The notes under the pieces: model-generated
Told to the model about the DNA's origin: nothing
Databases searched by the model: none
What the model saw: only the letters and a program-made list of their open reading frames with translations
Part shown: one piece after another, positions 7,469 to 16,091 of the stretch
Layout of the letters: each line of letters begins with the position of its first letter
Numbering within the stretch: position 1 is the first letter of the stretch
From: M0027 sp021713415
Lineage (GTDB): Bacteria > Pseudomonadota > Gammaproteobacteria > Francisellales > Francisellaceae
Assembly (NCBI GenBank): GCA_021713415.1
Contig: JAKJJQ010000013.1
Location: 1 to 64,000, forward strand
DNA length: 64,000 bases
Direction: 5' to 3'
Made by a program: the position numbers and the translations under genes

Positions 7469-9469
7469 TCAAGCATAGCCAAATGTTAAATTAAATGGAT
7501 TACCAGCTGTAGAGTTTTGTACTGAGATACAACCTTCTAATTGAGGGTTTTCAAGATGGTATCCAATTAATAGTTGATGGTTATTAATGCTTGTCCAATC
7601 TAACTTAATTGGGCAATTGATATGAATTGGCTGATGTGTGTTCGGATCAGTTGTTTTTGACTCTAAAATAAACTGAGTCGTTGAAAGTGTTGGAAAGTAC
7701 GTTGTACATCCTTGAGGATTTTCAATATCACATTTTTGTGTATTTTTATCAATTGGATTGATAGGTTGATTAGCCTTAGGTGAAATAATTGACTCTTTTT
7801 TATCTGCATTATTTAAGTTAATACCATAAGCATAATTAAGGTTGAATGAAAAGGTTAAAGTCCATGGAATAACATTATCTAATTGATGATGTGCTAGATT
7901 TTGAGACTGTATTCTAACCTTTAATGATCTTAAAGTAGAGAGATCACGTGTTGGCTTATTTAACTTGATTAAGTAATAACCTAGTTGCTCATCTTTTGGT
8001 TTAATATACTGACAACTACCAATATCGTGGTTAAGATAGCACTTTTGATTACCTAAGGTTGCTTCTTCATTTGAAGCAATTTTAATGATTCCATATTGAT
8101 ATTGCATGACGCCGTGAGTATCAAAAGTAGGTAATAAATAAGCGATCGTTGTATTAAATCCAGGTGTTACTTTTAACGGTTGTAGTTGTTTTTTAGAGCT
8201 TGGGTAAAATTGGATTAAACTATATAGCTCTTCAGGCTTAATAAAGTTTTGGTTACGATAAAAGTCTTGCCAATTAACCAGTACGGATGGGCTATGTGAA
8301 TAAGCATTAACACGGCTATCCCCCCAAAAATCACTTATTTGATCTTTGGCTTTTTGCCAACCATAGTATCCCCATAGTTGGTTGATATAACTTAATGCTT
8401 TAATATTGGGGTAGTCATACATAACTTTAGCTAACCAACCAATAGGATTACTACCATTTGCAAGTGTTGCAAAATAACTACTCATTGTCTCTGTGCCATC
8501 TGCTGGATAGTCTTGTGGAAATCTTGGTGAAGCTTCTGCAATTATAATTGGTTTTTTTAATGTATTGGTTACATAAGGGTAAAATGAAGTTAAGTATTGA
8601 TTAATATCATTAGCTTCTTGATTAGTTGATGGAAAATAAGAAAATCCAATCCAGTCAATATCATCGATCGGAATAGGTGAATTGTTATTACTACTGTTAG
8701 CTGTTACAAACTTTTTCAATCGATTTATATCTGGCGTTGCTAAATGTAAAATATAGGCTACTTTATATGTTTTTGGATTACCTGTGACTTGGCCAAGATC
8801 ATAATTTAGACGACTGTGAATATATTGATAGGCTTTATTATAAAGTTCAGGATTATAATTATCAATTTCATAACCAACACGAAGAAAGATAGGGCGGTTA
8901 ATTAATTGAATATAGTTAGCAAGTTCATCAATTGTAGAATCAGCAACATGACTGATATCTTTTCCATGGTTAGATTGATCCCATTTTGTAGCTAATTGTG
9001 GTAATACCCACTGACCATCTTCACCTGCATCTTTTCCTAAATTTAATGCAAGTTGTATTGCAGTTTGAGAGGTTTTTAGATCATTGATAACAGGTATATT
9101 TTCATTTAGACTACTATTTATGCCTGACCAACCAAGTATTGCACGTCTAAAAGTATAACTTGAATTATAACCTGGTACATTACTGCATTGGTAAGTTTGA
9201 TTTATTTGAAATCCTGGTGGTGGTTGATTACAGCTTAGGGGGAAGAAGTCTTCCATATTTGCATAAGAGCTGTAAGTCATAATACCATCAAATGGATAAT
9301 TTTTACCTAAAGATTGATTATAATCTAAAATTGCTGGAATATTCTGACCTATAAATAGCAATTTACCTTGCTGTGGTTCAAATACAGACTGAGCATAGCT
9401 TGTTGTAATTGCTGAATAAGCAATTAAACTGATCAATGACATTGGTTTAATACAATTGAGTATATTCAT
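7469..9469 (-). CDS. Secreted glycoside-hydrolase-like protein
   Basis: The 666-residue protein begins with a classical signal peptide (IKPMSLISLIAYSAITTSYA, then QS). The body resembles a (beta/alpha)8 glycoside hydrolase of the clan that includes GH26-type mannanases. RPIFLRVGYEIDNYNPELY supplies a candidate acid/base Glu after a strand, and KKPIIIAEASPRF a candidate nucleophile Glu. IDWIGFSYFPS and IKALSYINQLWGYYGW look like further strand ends. The last 200 residues look like a beta-rich accessory module with several Cys (CYLNHDIGSC, CDIENPQGCTTYF). The substrate is unknown. It is monocistronic, convergent with the upstream repeat protein. Confidence 0.6.
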   Translation of the reverse strand: MNILNCIKPMSLISLIAYSAITTSYAQSVFEPQQGKLLFIGQNIPAILDYNQSLGKNYPFDGIMTYSSYANMEDFFPLSCNQPPPGFQINQTYQCSNVPGYNSSYTFRRAILGWSGINSSLNENIPVINDLKTSQTAIQLALNLGKDAGEDGQWVLPQLATKWDQSNHGKDISHVADSTIDELANYIQLINRPIFLRVGYEIDNYNPELYNKAYQYIHSRLNYDLGQVTGNPKTYKVAYILHLATPDINRLKKFVTANSSNNNSPIPIDDIDWIGFSYFPSTNQEANDINQYLTSFYPYVTNTLKKPIIIAEASPRFPQDYPADGTETMSSYFATLANGSNPIGWLAKVMYDYPNIKALSYINQLWGYYGWQKAKDQISDFWGDSRVNAYSHSPSVLVNWQDFYRNQNFIKPEELYSLIQFYPSSKKQLQPLKVTPGFNTTIAYLLPTFDTHGVMQYQYGIIKIASNEEATLGNQKCYLNHDIGSCQYIKPKDEQLGYYLIKLNKPTRDLSTLRSLKVRIQSQNLAHHQLDNVIPWTLTFSFNLNYAYGINLNNADKKESIISPKANQPINPIDKNTQKCDIENPQGCTTYFPTLSTTQFILESKTTDPNTHQPIHINCPIKLDWTSINNHQLLIGYHLENPQLEGCISVQNSTAGNPFNLTFGYA

Positions 9470-9698
9470 TATACAATAATTCCTGTATGTTATTTTAACT
9501 TTTAATGCTTCAGTGAAACATCATTTAAGATTATATATTTGATTATTGCTGCAAATGATTGATTATTTATTAAGAAAATTGATTAACTTTTATTTAATCA
9601 TACTAATTTTTAAATCTGACAAATAAGCCAATTTTATAAATTATTTGATAGTAAATTAATAATAAATAAGTAAGTCATTATCATAGGAGGTGGTAATA

Positions 9699-9935
9699 AT
9701 GATTGAAAGTAATATCAAAAATAAGTTTCATAATATGATTAAGTTTTTTGATTATTTTAATATAGATAATTCAATTGCTTATAATTATGCAATCGATAAA
9801 AATATCCCATTTGAAAAGATAATTATGGAGCAATTAGGGATAAATGAAGAAAAAATACTAAAAAAATATCAACATATACAGGCATTAGATGATTTTTTAT
9901 ATCACTGGAATTCAAATAATATGGAGATAATGTAA
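9699..9935 (+). CDS. Small unknown protein at the head of the tail module
   Basis: ATG 9699 follows GGAGG (9686-9690) with ideal spacing; the in-frame GTG at 9690 lies on the ribosome site. It encodes 78 helical residues ending NSNNMEIM and overlaps the next gene in TAATG, so the two are translationally coupled. No motif is recognised. The position suggests a regulatory or early gene of the tailocin unit. Confidence 0.7.
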   Translation: MIESNIKNKFHNMIKFFDYFNIDNSIAYNYAIDKNIPFEKIIMEQLGINEEKILKKYQHIQALDDFLYHWNSNNMEIM

Positions 9936-10354
9936 TGGGAAATATGCACTATAAAATGTTAAATAATGTTGTTGGAGAAACTTATACAAAAGATATTTGT
10001 AATTATTTACAAGAAAAGGGAACCGATCGTATTTTAATTCCATCTAAGTTTAAGATGAGTTCTAATTTAGCAACAGTATTACCTGAGTCTATTTTTAAAA
10101 AACTAGTTATTGAGCTTGGTGGTATGCGATTAAGACCAATTGAGATAACCGAGAATGATCGTCTTAGAATAACTCAAAAAGCTGTTAGTATTTTAGAAAA
10201 AGAACTGACAGAAGATGAAATTGCATTAGTTTTACAACGATCTGTAAGAACAATTCGTTATGCTTATCGTTATAAAGGCACAGACAAGAGTATTGCTTAT
10301 GACCAACTCAAAGAGCCAATTAAGCAAATGAATTTATTTGATCATTTAGATTAA
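9935..10354 (+). CDS. Mor-like transcription activator candidate
   Basis: 139 residues. The middle segment, DRILIPSKF...VIELGGMRLRPIEIT, recalls the Mor/C family dimerisation core (GG...IYIPK). The C-terminus ELTEDEIALVLQRSVRTIRYAYRY is a good helix-turn-helix. In Mu-like phages Mor-type proteins switch on middle promoters that lack a good -35. Its place in front of the tail genes fits a late activator, and a promoter with perfect -10 but no -35 occurs before gene W. The assignment rests on motif resemblance only. Confidence 0.45.
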   Translation: MGNMHYKMLNNVVGETYTKDICNYLQEKGTDRILIPSKFKMSSNLATVLPESIFKKLVIELGGMRLRPIEITENDRLRITQKAVSILEKELTEDEIALVLQRSVRTIRYAYRYKGTDKSIAYDQLKEPIKQMNLFDHLD

Positions 10355-10366
10355 AAGGGTATTTAT

Positions 10367-10960
10367 ATGACTGAATTAGAACGTCTTTGGGAATTAGAGC
10401 GTCGTTTGGCTAATCTGATTAGAATTGGAAGAATTCAAGCAATTGATTTTAGCTCTGCTAGAGCTAAAGTCGTTATAGGGCAATTAGAGAGTAGTTGGTT
10501 GAAATGGTTAACTCAAAGAGCTGGTGATTGCCAAAGTTGGTGGGCTCCATCAAAAGGCGAGCAAGTGGTGTTACTTTCGCCATGTGGTGAATTAAATAAT
10601 GGCGTTATTTTACCGGCATTATTTGCTAATAATGAGCCGACTAATAAAGCTTCTATACATTATTATCGCTATAAAGATGGTACAGAGGTTAGTTATGATT
10701 ATGAAAAGCAAAAATTAACTGTTAATGCTACGGGTTTAATCGAAATTGCTGCAGCAAAAGAAGTTAAAATAAAATCTAATGCTGCACAAATTAAGTCAAA
10801 CCAAATTGACATTGATGCGCCTGAAATTTCAATAAAAGGCAATTTATCTATCAATGGTAGTATTATTGTATCACAAGGTGATGTTATTGCTGATGGTAAA
10901 GCACTGAAAATGCATAACCATATCGGTGATAGTGGTGGAGTTACTTCAATAGCAAAGTAG
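10367..10960 (+). CDS. V: Phage baseplate assembly protein V (tail spike, gpV-like)
   Basis: The central spike at the tip of a contractile tail. The N-terminal half is an OB-type domain (RIGRIQAIDFSSARAKVVIG, VVLLSPCGELNNGVILPAL). The C-terminal half is a repetitive beta-helix (IEIAAAKEVKIKSN, QIDIDAPEISIKGN, LSINGSIIVSQGD). It ends near KMHNHIGDSGG; the HxH pattern matches the metal-binding apex of P2 gpV. At 197 residues it is close to P2 gpV (about 211). It is the first structural gene and is separated from W by an inserted reverse-strand gene. Confidence 0.9.
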   Translation: MTELERLWELERRLANLIRIGRIQAIDFSSARAKVVIGQLESSWLKWLTQRAGDCQSWWAPSKGEQVVLLSPCGELNNGVILPALFANNEPTNKASIHYYRYKDGTEVSYDYEKQKLTVNATGLIEIAAAKEVKIKSNAAQIKSNQIDIDAPEISIKGNLSINGSIIVSQGDVIADGKALKMHNHIGDSGGVTSIAK

Positions 10961-10968
10961 TTATAGTT

Positions 10969-12564
10969 TTATCGTTCGTTTGATTGAGAAGGATCATGAA
11001 ATTCTTTTTTGTTTTGACTCAAGTTAAAAAAGGGAAAGGAACTTTGCTTACACATTACATCACCATATGAAGGCAGATATTCTGAATCATCATTTTCTAA
11101 GTTAGCTTTACCCATTACCTCACTGTATGAAGGCGGCTTTCCTGGATATTCTGAATTACCATTTGCTAAGTTAGCTTTTTGCTTATCCATTACCTTACTG
11201 TATGGAGGCGGCTTTCCTTTAGATTTTGGATCACCATTTTCTAAGTTATTACCCATTATATCACCATATGAAGGCAGATCTCCTTGATATTTTGAAAGGT
11301 TAGCTGGTTTTTGCTCACCCATTACCTCACTGTATGAAGGCGGCTTTCCTTTAGATTTTGTTGTTTCATGAAATTTTTTTATGAGTTCATCAAAAAACGC
11401 TTTAGCAGTATCCAATAAAGAATGTTCATCTTTATTTTTAAATTTTTGACTTTTTTCATTAATAGGTTCAGATTCTATTAGCTTCATAAAGTAGTCTTTA
11501 GCATCTTTTAGAAATTGTAGATCATAAGAATTTAGCATTTTATTAATAACTTTTAACGCCTTTTCAGAGAATGACGCTGCTTCGGAAAAAAATTCTTTAT
11601 GATATGTTTTTTGCATATTTTTATGAAGATCTTTAAATTTATTTTCAAGATCAATGTATTTTCTTAGTTTATTATTAATCTCTATTGAATTTGAATTATA
11701 TTTTAATAAGTTGTTTTTATCGTCTTTTATTTTAGATAAAACATCATTGATTGTTTCTATTCTTTCTTTAAGCTTGTTTTTACTATCATCTCTATACTGA
11801 GAAAAGTCACGTTTGATAAACTTATTATAGAATGCTTCATGTCTTGTATAATTGTAATCAAATATATCATTGCTACTTCGAGTTACATAGTCATACTCTC
11901 CGGAAGTGCTTTGTTGTTCTGTTTGGTTAACATTATTGGATTCATATGCTGGTGAATTTTCAGGCAATTGCTTATTTTGTTCATCTTTTTTTTCTAATGG
12001 AGGTGCAGGTGGTTGAAAATTACTTTTAGAATATAATGATGGATCTTCAGATAAGTGGTTGTTTTGTTCATCTTTTTTTTCTAATGGAGGTGCAGATGGT
12101 TGACAATTACTTTCAGAATATAATGATGGATCTTCAGATAAGTGGTTGTTTTGTTTATCTTTTTTTTCTAATGGAGGTGCAGGTGGTTGAAAATTACTTT
12201 CAGAATATAATGATGGATCTTCAGATAAGTGGTTGTTTTGTTCATCTTCTTTTTCTAATGTAGGTGCAGATGGTTGAAAATTACTTTCAGAATATAATGA
12301 TGGATCTTCAGATAAGTGGTTGTTTTGTTCATCTTCTTTTTCTAATGGAGGTGCCGATGGTTGAAAATAATCCTCTTCTAATGGAGGTGCTGATGGTTGA
12401 AAATAATCCTCTTCTAATGGAGGTGCAGATGGCGGAAAGTCATTTGTAGAGGAAAACTCAGGAGAGTATGGATTGCTATAATTATATGTATATGTTTGAA
12501 GGTTACTTTCAAAGGGAAATCCAGAGGCGTATGGATTAGTATAACGTGTTATTTCATTTGACAT
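10969..12564 (-). CDS. Repeat protein with arrays of PSAP and PPxY/LPxY late-domain motifs
   Basis: I start it at ATG 12564 (GGGG upstream) rather than at the more distant in-frame codon 12636, giving 531 residues. The N-terminal third holds seven P(S/P)AP motifs: PSAP at 45, 57, 69, 98 and 156, and PPAP at 127 and 185. The first three have 12-residue spacing (PSAPPLEEDYFQ) and the rest 29-residue spacing. Residues 240-400 are a Lys-rich coiled-coil or helical domain. The C-terminal quarter holds PPSY (408), LPSY (430), PPPY (452), PPSY (477) and LPSY (497), each followed by (S/G)(E/D/K)(V/I)M. In eukaryotes PSAP binds Tsg101/ESCRT-I and PPxY or LPxY binds WW domains of Nedd4-type ligases. 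There is no signal peptide. It interrupts the tail module on the opposite strand. A host-directed role is inferred. Confidence 0.75.
   Translation of the reverse strand: MSNEITRYTNPYASGFPFESNLQTYTYNYSNPYSPEFSSTNDFPPSAPPLEEDYFQPSAPPLEEDYFQPSAPPLEKEDEQNNHLSEDPSLYSESNFQPSAPTLEKEDEQNNHLSEDPSLYSESNFQPPAPPLEKKDKQNNHLSEDPSLYSESNCQPSAPPLEKKDEQNNHLSEDPSLYSKSNFQPPAPPLEKKDEQNKQLPENSPAYESNNVNQTEQQSTSGEYDYVTRSSNDIFDYNYTRHEAFYNKFIKRDFSQYRDDSKNKLKERIETINDVLSKIKDDKNNLLKYNSNSIEINNKLRKYIDLENKFKDLHKNMQKTYHKEFFSEAASFSEKALKVINKMLNSYDLQFLKDAKDYFMKLIESEPINEKSQKFKNKDEHSLLDTAKAFFDELIKKFHETTKSKGKPPSYSEVMGEQKPANLSKYQGDLPSYGDIMGNNLENGDPKSKGKPPPYSKVMDKQKANLANGNSEYPGKPPSYSEVMGKANLENDDSEYLPSYGDVMCKQSSFPFFNLSQNKKEFHDPSQSNER
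11050..11352 (-). repeat. Tandem repeats encoding PPxY/LPxY-(S/G)xVM units
   Basis: Five degenerate units of about 60-75 bp encode KPPSYSEVMG, LPSYGDIMG, PPPYSKVMD, PPSYSEVMG and LPSYGDVM. Variation sits mostly in the linker. Confidence 0.8.
11990..12432 (-). repeat. Tandem 36-bp and 87-bp repeats encoding P(S/P)AP units
   Basis: The 36-bp units encode PSAPPLEEDYFQ. They are followed by four 87-bp units encoding NNHLSEDPSLYSESNFQ plus PSAPPLEK. Units are nearly identical at DNA level, so copy number is likely to vary between strains. This is protein-coding, not CRISPR. Confidence 0.85.
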
Positions 12565-12724
12565 TGTGCTTAAATCCCCTACTAAATCAATATGAATTAG
12601 ACCGTCAATAATAACGCAGTGCGTTATATATGGCAAGATAAAAAATAATCACTGATAAATTATATAGATTTAACTTTATGTAATTAATACACTAAATTAG
12701 CCAAAAAAGTTATAAATTTCATTT

Positions 12725-12730
12725 TATAAT
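12725..12730 (+). promoter_or_regulatory. Candidate -10 of a promoter for the W-J-I... tail operon
   Basis: A perfect TATAAT lies 34 bases before the W start. The matching -35 area (about 12701-12708) is A-rich and poor, as in activator-dependent phage promoters. A promoter here is expected because the reverse-strand insertion separates W from V. Confidence 0.4.
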
Positions 12731-12763
12731 CTCAAAATAAGTCAACTAAAAAGATAAATTGCA

Positions 12764-13099
12764 ATGAATGGAATATCAAAATATGGAAATAAAATGCTTG
12801 AAGATTTTGAGCATGTAAAACAAAGCATTGAAGATATCTTAACAACACCAATCGGTTCAAGAGTAATGAATAGAAGTTATGGCTCTAAATTATTTAATTT
12901 GATTGATCAGCCGTTTAATCAAATAACACTGGCAAAAATATTGAATGCGACATTAGAAGCAGTCACTATTTGGGAGAAGCGTGTACGTGTCAGTCAAATT
13001 AAAGTTAATCGTAATAGCTTACATCATATTTTATTAGATATTGAATTTATTTATTTAGTTAATGGAAAGAAAAATAATCTTTGGGGTATCGTAATATGA
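12764..13099 (+). CDS. W: Baseplate wedge protein, gpW/gp25 family
   Basis: 111 residues, the family length. It carries the gp25/gpW signature region QSIEDILTTPIGSRVMNRSYGSKL followed by IDQPFNQI. It joins the sheath to the baseplate wedge in contractile tails. No good ribosome site precedes the ATG; alternatives at internal ATGs (12782, 12794) would be shorter. The last four bases overlap gpJ (ATGA), as usual in P2-type tail operons. Confidence 0.9.
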   Translation: MNGISKYGNKMLEDFEHVKQSIEDILTTPIGSRVMNRSYGSKLFNLIDQPFNQITLAKILNATLEAVTIWEKRVRVSQIKVNRNSLHHILLDIEFIYLVNGKKNNLWGIVI

Positions 13100-13944
13100 A
13101 AAAAATTGACTTATCCAAACTACCTTTACCTGCAGCAATTCAAAACGTTGACTATGAAGATAACTATAATTTACTGTTGAATGATTTTAAAGAGAGGCTG
13201 CCAGAGTATGATGCAGATCTTATTTCTGATCCCGCAGTTAAAATACTTCAGTCTTGCGCATATGGCTTAACTTTATATCAAATGAGAGTTAATGATGCGG
13301 TTAAATCTGTTTTGATTTCATCAGCTAAAGACTCTGATTTGGATAATCTAGGTGCTTTATTAGCAGTTTTTAGGGAAAAAGATGAATTAGATGATCGTTT
13401 TAGATTAAGAATAATTAATGCATTAGAAAAAGCATCAACTGCAGGAAGTCAGTGCGCATATGAAGCATTAACAATGGAGTCTGATGCTAGGGTAATTGAT
13501 GTTGTAGCTTATGATGATATGCACAAGCCGGGTGTTGCATTTATACTAATTCAAAGTTGTGAATATCAATGTGGCCGAGCATCTGAAGAATTAATTAGTA
13601 AGGTAACCAGTTATTTATCTGCGCCAGAACGGAAACCTTTAGGGTGTAAAATAGTTGTTTTAAGTGTTAAGCCGTATCAGTACTCAATTGAAGCAAAAAT
13701 TGTACTTGATAAACAGTCAAATCAATCGCTAGTGCTTAAAACACTTAAAGATAATATCAAATTGTTTACACAAACACGCCATCGTATTGGTCAATCAATC
13801 CCTTTATCTGAAATATATGCACGACTAAACATAGAGGGTGTTAGCTATGTTGATCAGTTAATACAACCTGTAGAGTCAATTAATACTTCAAATAGAGAAA
13901 CACCTTATTGTCGGGAAATTAAAATTGAGGTAAGTGATGAATAG
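13096..13944 (+). CDS. J: Baseplate assembly protein J
   Basis: A gpJ/gp47-like wedge component of 282 residues, near P2 J (about 302). The start at ATG 13096 overlaps the W stop by four bases. Typical features are the N-terminal YNLLLNDFKERLPEYDADLISDPAVKIL region, the middle SSAKDSDLDNLGALL, and RFRLRIINALEKASTAGSQCAY. Together with W and I it forms the wedge around the spike. Confidence 0.9.
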   Translation: MKKIDLSKLPLPAAIQNVDYEDNYNLLLNDFKERLPEYDADLISDPAVKILQSCAYGLTLYQMRVNDAVKSVLISSAKDSDLDNLGALLAVFREKDELDDRFRLRIINALEKASTAGSQCAYEALTMESDARVIDVVAYDDMHKPGVAFILIQSCEYQCGRASEELISKVTSYLSAPERKPLGCKIVVLSVKPYQYSIEAKIVLDKQSNQSLVLKTLKDNIKLFTQTRHRIGQSIPLSEIYARLNIEGVSYVDQLIQPVESINTSNRETPYCREIKIEVSDE

Positions 13945-14467
13945 TTTAATGATACTACCACCGAATGCAACTAAATTAGAACAGTCGATTGTTGCAGCAT
14001 TTTTAAATCAGTTAGCACAAAAAGATGTTTTTATCCGTAGTCTATTTAATCCGGATGAAGCTTTAGATGTATTTCTAGTTTATTTAGCGCAATTATTATC
14101 AATAGATTTTGAATTATATCATCAAGTTTTAGAGCCAGAGAAACGCTTGATGATTAAACAATCAATTGAAGTACATCGCCAAAAAGGCACACTTGGTGCA
14201 CTCAAAAGTGCATTAGATACTTTGAACTATCCAATAAGTATTAGTGAATGGTATGAGTCTGACTATCTAAAAGCACATACTTTTAGCTTAACGATTGATT
14301 TAACTAATCATGATCATGTCGATTTGGAAATGATTAATCATGTGGTGAAAAAACATAAAAATTTACAAAGTAGTTATTGTTTAAAGCTAAATAATAATTT
14401 GAATTTAGCCATTTTTATTTTTGCATCTTTTAGTATTGAACATACTTTTGTACTTCAAGGAGATTAA
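13937..14467 (+). CDS. I: Phage tail protein I
   Basis: 176 residues, matching P2 gpI. It starts at ATG 13937 with GAGG six bases before it and overlaps the J stop. It contains the family stretch FIRSLFNPDEALDVFLVYLA followed by the linker HRQKGTLGALKSAL, which is highly typical of gpI. It probably connects the wedge with the fibre-attachment protein. Confidence 0.88.
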   Translation: MNSLMILPPNATKLEQSIVAAFLNQLAQKDVFIRSLFNPDEALDVFLVYLAQLLSIDFELYHQVLEPEKRLMIKQSIEVHRQKGTLGALKSALDTLNYPISISEWYESDYLKAHTFSLTIDLTNHDHVDLEMINHVVKKHKNLQSSYCLKLNNNLNLAIFIFASFSIEHTFVLQGD

Positions 14468-14472
14468 AGATT

Positions 14473-14949
14473 ATGTATGAAATTAAACTAACTGAATCTG
14501 CTCGAGAAAAATTAGCATTAAGTTCAATTGATAAAAATACACTACAGTTAGCTAATTTTACAGTGAGTAATCAAAGTGATGATTATGATTTATCGTCTGT
14601 CATTTTTGAACAACCTATTAATCAAGTTGATGTTCGTGGTGATGAAATTTTAGTTAGTTGTGTAATTCCTGAGACAGTTGAAGATGTTTGGCTTAAGTTT
14701 ATTGCCATATTTGATGATAAAAATGAAGTCATAGCTTGTGGTAATTTACCGGAATTTTATAAGCCTAAGTTTGAAGTGTCACCTTCCGTTTGTAATTATT
14801 TAGTTAAGTTTAAGTATGCTCATGCAGATCAATTGACGATTGATTTTGATTCACAAGCTTATGTATCTAAAAAAGATTATTGCCAATTATCAGCATCGGT
14901 TATTCAATTAATGAATCATCATATAGCGCATATCTGGCCTAAAAAGTAG
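14473..14949 (+). CDS. Short tail-collar fibre protein (N-terminal gpH-like domain)
   Basis: 158 residues corresponding to the N-terminal collar domain (DUF3751-type) that anchors P2-like tail fibres. Family features are LTESAREKLALS near the start and the LPEFYKPKFEVSPSVCNYLV region. P2 gpH has about 669 residues, so only the attachment domain is present. The receptor-binding part must come from the next gene or be absent. Confidence 0.7.
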   Translation: MYEIKLTESAREKLALSSIDKNTLQLANFTVSNQSDDYDLSSVIFEQPINQVDVRGDEILVSCVIPETVEDVWLKFIAIFDDKNEVIACGNLPEFYKPKFEVSPSVCNYLVKFKYAHADQLTIDFDSQAYVSKKDYCQLSASVIQLMNHHIAHIWPKK

Positions 14950-14983
14950 TGTTCTTTAAAGTTAAATTATAAGGAGGTATATC

Positions 14984-15679
14984 ATGTCAACAGTCAATGA
15001 TGTCATTATAGCGGCATCAACATTAACAGAAACTGTCGCAAATCAGTGTAAAGTAATTGATGATAAATTAGCTCAATTAGATCAATTTCAAGCAGAAATA
15101 CTACAAAGAGAGAAAGCCGCTTGGTCCCCTTATTGGCGCTTATCTCGTAATCAAATTGGAACAATAACAGATGGTATTTTAGACTATTTTTCAATTATTC
15201 ATGATTGTGATATTACATTTGAAGTGATTAAAACAATCAAAACAAATGTTATTTGGCAAGATCGAGACTCACAAGAGCAAGAAATTTTAAAGGCAATGAA
15301 TAAAGAAAATATTCAACATACGCTACCTGAATTCAATATCATTAAAATGACTTGGAAAAAAATTTTTGTAGAGGATAAAGGGCGTTTATTTTTTCAAATG
15401 ATTAAATATCATACCTGGGTAACAAATGCTTGCTATGCAAAACTAGTTAGTGGGCATTTAAGTGGTAGTTATTTTGAAAATATTAGTGATCAATGGGGGT
15501 TATGTGGCACAAGTAAATTATTAAATCATACGTCATATACCACACCACATCCATATGCACAAAGTGAAACAGGTGAGGTTCATTTTTGTTTATTAGGTAC
15601 TGTTGCTGGACGTTTTTCATTAGATAGAAATAATCCTAAATGGGGGTATTTACCCTATATACAAGTGCTAGAAGATTAG
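14984..15679 (+). CDS. Putative tail fibre / receptor-binding protein
   Basis: 231 residues behind a very strong AAGGAGGT site, which indicates high expression. The first 60 residues are helical and may trimerise; the rest is rich in Trp, Tyr and Gly (WGLCGTSKLLNHTSYTTPH, KWGYLPYIQVLED). No known fibre family is recognised. Position after the collar protein and before the sheath fits the P2 fibre slot. No fibre-assembly chaperone (gpG-like) is seen. Confidence 0.5.
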   Translation: MSTVNDVIIAASTLTETVANQCKVIDDKLAQLDQFQAEILQREKAAWSPYWRLSRNQIGTITDGILDYFSIIHDCDITFEVIKTIKTNVIWQDRDSQEQEILKAMNKENIQHTLPEFNIIKMTWKKIFVEDKGRLFFQMIKYHTWVTNACYAKLVSGHLSGSYFENISDQWGLCGTSKLLNHTSYTTPHPYAQSETGEVHFCLLGTVAGRFSLDRNNPKWGYLPYIQVLED

Positions 15680-15700
15680 TTAAAAAAGGAGTAAGTTAAC

Positions 15701-16087
15701 ATGAAGTTTACAGATGATGAGCTAGTTAAATCTAAATTAACAAAAAGAGAAGAATTACGATATATAATACATCAATCAGTCGGTGATACAGAAAGCTTAT
15801 TTAGTGCTGACTCTGATTTACTACAGTTGGTTGTTTTATTAATTTTAGAGATGTATACACAACTAAAAGATCATGAAATAGTTAAGCAATTATTATTAAA
15901 TATTGAGCCTACGACTTTTAATCTGCTAGTTATTTTATATGAAAAACTTCAAAACCAACAAAATATTTTTCCGATTGAAATTAAGCAGAAATACAAATTA
16001 GATCAAAAAATTATAGATGATATTGTTCAACGTTATGCTTCAACAGCATCACATCTTGAGTGTTATTATCAAAAAACACAAAGCTAA
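15701..16087 (+). CDS. Unknown tail-module protein preceding the spanins
   Basis: 128 mostly helical residues, with a hydrophobic but charged-flanked stretch (LLQLVVLLILEMY) too short and broken to be a clear membrane segment. A ribosome site AAAGGAG precedes the ATG. It lies between the fibre and the spanin pair, where a lysis gene could be expected, but nothing in it resembles a known endolysin or holin. Function unknown. Confidence 0.65.
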   Translation: MKFTDDELVKSKLTKREELRYIIHQSVGDTESLFSADSDLLQLVVLLILEMYTQLKDHEIVKQLLLNIEPTTFNLLVILYEKLQNQQNIFPIEIKQKYKLDQKIIDDIVQRYASTASHLECYYQKTQS

Positions 16088-16091
16088 ATCA

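Noticed and set aside
11990..12432. Regular repeats that could look like a CRISPR array
   Set aside because: The units join without unique spacers and stay in one reading frame encoding P(S/P)AP motifs; no cas genes are present.
12036..12449. Plus-strand ORFs with repeated MMDLQISGCFVHLFF
   Set aside because: They are antisense shadows of the 87-bp repeats of the reverse-strand PSAP gene; the real frame has coherent motifs and a ribosome site.
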